Notes under the pieces: generated by a model
Told to the model about the DNA's origin: nothing
Databases searched by the model: none
Seen by the model: the letters and a program-made list of their open reading frames with translations, nothing else
From: Archangiaceae bacterium
GTDB lineage: Bacteria; Myxococcota; Myxococcia; Myxococcales; Myxococcaceae
NCBI GenBank assembly: GCA_016714225.1
Contig: JADJNS010000012.1
Span: 344,381 to 408,380, forward strand
DNA length: 64,000 bases
Direction: 5' to 3'
Program-made: the position numbers and the translations under genes
Shown here: positions 63,458 to 64,000 of the stretch, one piece after another
Layout: the number at the start of each line of letters is the position of its first letter
Position numbering within the stretch: position 1 is the stretch's first letter

Positions 63458-64000
63458 TTACTTCGCCATCACCTCGGACGCGTCGATCATCTTCACCTGG
63501 CTCGAGGAATCGGCAGCGGCACGCTCGCTCAAGACGCGGTCTTGATCGGTGACCGCGGCGGGCTTGGGCGACAGGTAGGGAAATCGGCGAGGGCATGCGC
63601 TGCTGCAGCCTTGACGAAGCCCTCACCGTCTTTGGTGACGAAGACGAAGTTGAGATCTTCGGGCTTCCACGTTCTTCGCGAGCGCGGCCTGCACCTCGGC
63701 GGGAGTCAGCTTCGCCAGCGCGGCCCGGTAGGCGTCGAGAAACCCCGGCGTGCCGTAGAGCAGGTCGTCGATCATGAAGCCCAGCTTGCGCTGGTCGGTC
63801 TGCTCCCAGATGCGCGTGTACCCAATCAAGAACCCGCGCGACGAGTCGAACTATGTCGGCCGGCGGCGCGCCGGCGAGCAGCTGCTTCAAGAAGAACACC
63901 GCCCCGCGGGGTGGCGAACATCGCGTTCTGGGGGTTCGACCGGCCGGATCCAGATGCTCGTTTCCTGCGTCGAGCGGGGAATCGAGACGCGCGAGATGCT
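63458..64000 (-). pseudogene. Zinc-peptidase M16 family remnant, partial
   Basis: The C-terminal part of an M16 (insulinase/pitrilysin) protein is recognisable only by joining several frames: FFLKQLLAGAPP, then IGYTRIWEQTDQRKLGFMID followed by DLLYGTPGFLDAYRAAL, then NFVFVTKDGEGFVKAA, and an end near GEVMAK with a TAA stop at 63458-63460. Normal M16 proteins run to 450-950 residues; here at least four frame changes occur within 540 bases. The active-site HxxEH lies beyond the window if present. The closeness to a fresh insertion sequence fits true decay, although the same kind of errors occur elsewhere in the window. Leftward orientation. Confidence 0.6.

Overview
This is a strongly GC-rich, densely packed bacterial window from a myxobacterium-like organism (phylum Myxococcota). 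The supporting marks are a C-terminal sorting tail of the MYXO-CTERM type (glycine-cysteine, hydrophobic stretch, basic end), a CFI-box C-terminal domain, Ser/Thr kinases with HRD/DFG motifs fused to PEGA or sulfatase-modifying-factor domains, an FHA-headed sigma-54 activator, many lipoproteins and kelch/TSP3/Ig-rich surface proteins, and GTGA/ATGA gene overlaps. I cannot name the genus. No rRNA, tRNA or CRISPR array is visible. At least nine genes carry one or more single-base frameshifts, many in G or C runs and one in purC, so most are probably sequencing or assembly errors rather than true pseudogenes.

Layout. 1-4.2 kb (minus): a lipoprotein, a frameshifted c-type haem protein and a large Ig-repeat MYXO-CTERM protein. 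4.4-7.2 kb (plus): rpsO-pnp with a promoter, two intergenic hairpins and a strong terminator. 7.2-9.0 kb: a small membrane protein and a divergent zinc-finger/DUF2795 protein separated by three different tandem-repeat arrays. 9.1-20.3 kb (plus): membrane protein, LytM/M23 peptidase, dut, a zinc-ribbon kinase/FGE fusion, a membrane-anchored otsA with otsB and a MarR regulator, an ABC substrate-binding protein, and purB. 20.3-24.7 kb (minus): SOUL haem protein, FHA sigma-54 activator, PEGA kinase and a membrane partner.

24.7-42.9 kb (plus) is an accessory block. It starts with a kelch lipoprotein, followed by a polymorphic-toxin-like protein bracketed by two paralogous ~200-residue proteins. 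Next comes a compact gene set: a ClpB-like AAA+ ATPase fused to a kelch-like region, a second ATPase with a degraded Walker A, a von Willebrand-A-like protein, and four helical-repeat proteins arranged A-B-A-B. Members of the set share an N-terminal motif, and the four repeat proteins share a C-terminal tail. This looks like one co-evolving NTPase/adaptor machine and is one of two candidates for an undescribed system.

42.9-48.9 kb: purC, a lipoprotein, a TrmH-type RNA methyltransferase, a CFI-box protein, a thioredoxin missing its second half, and an OmpA/TSP3 outer-membrane protein. 49.1-61.7 kb (plus) is the second candidate: twelve nearly gapless genes encoding lipoproteins, two CsgG/FlgO-like paralogs, a MotA-like and a MotB-like stator pair, and a single-pass membrane protein whose cytoplasmic part resembles FliG. 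This suggests an ion-driven envelope motor outside a flagellar operon. The window ends with an IS1182-like element inserted among REP-like repeats, next to a decayed M16 peptidase gene.
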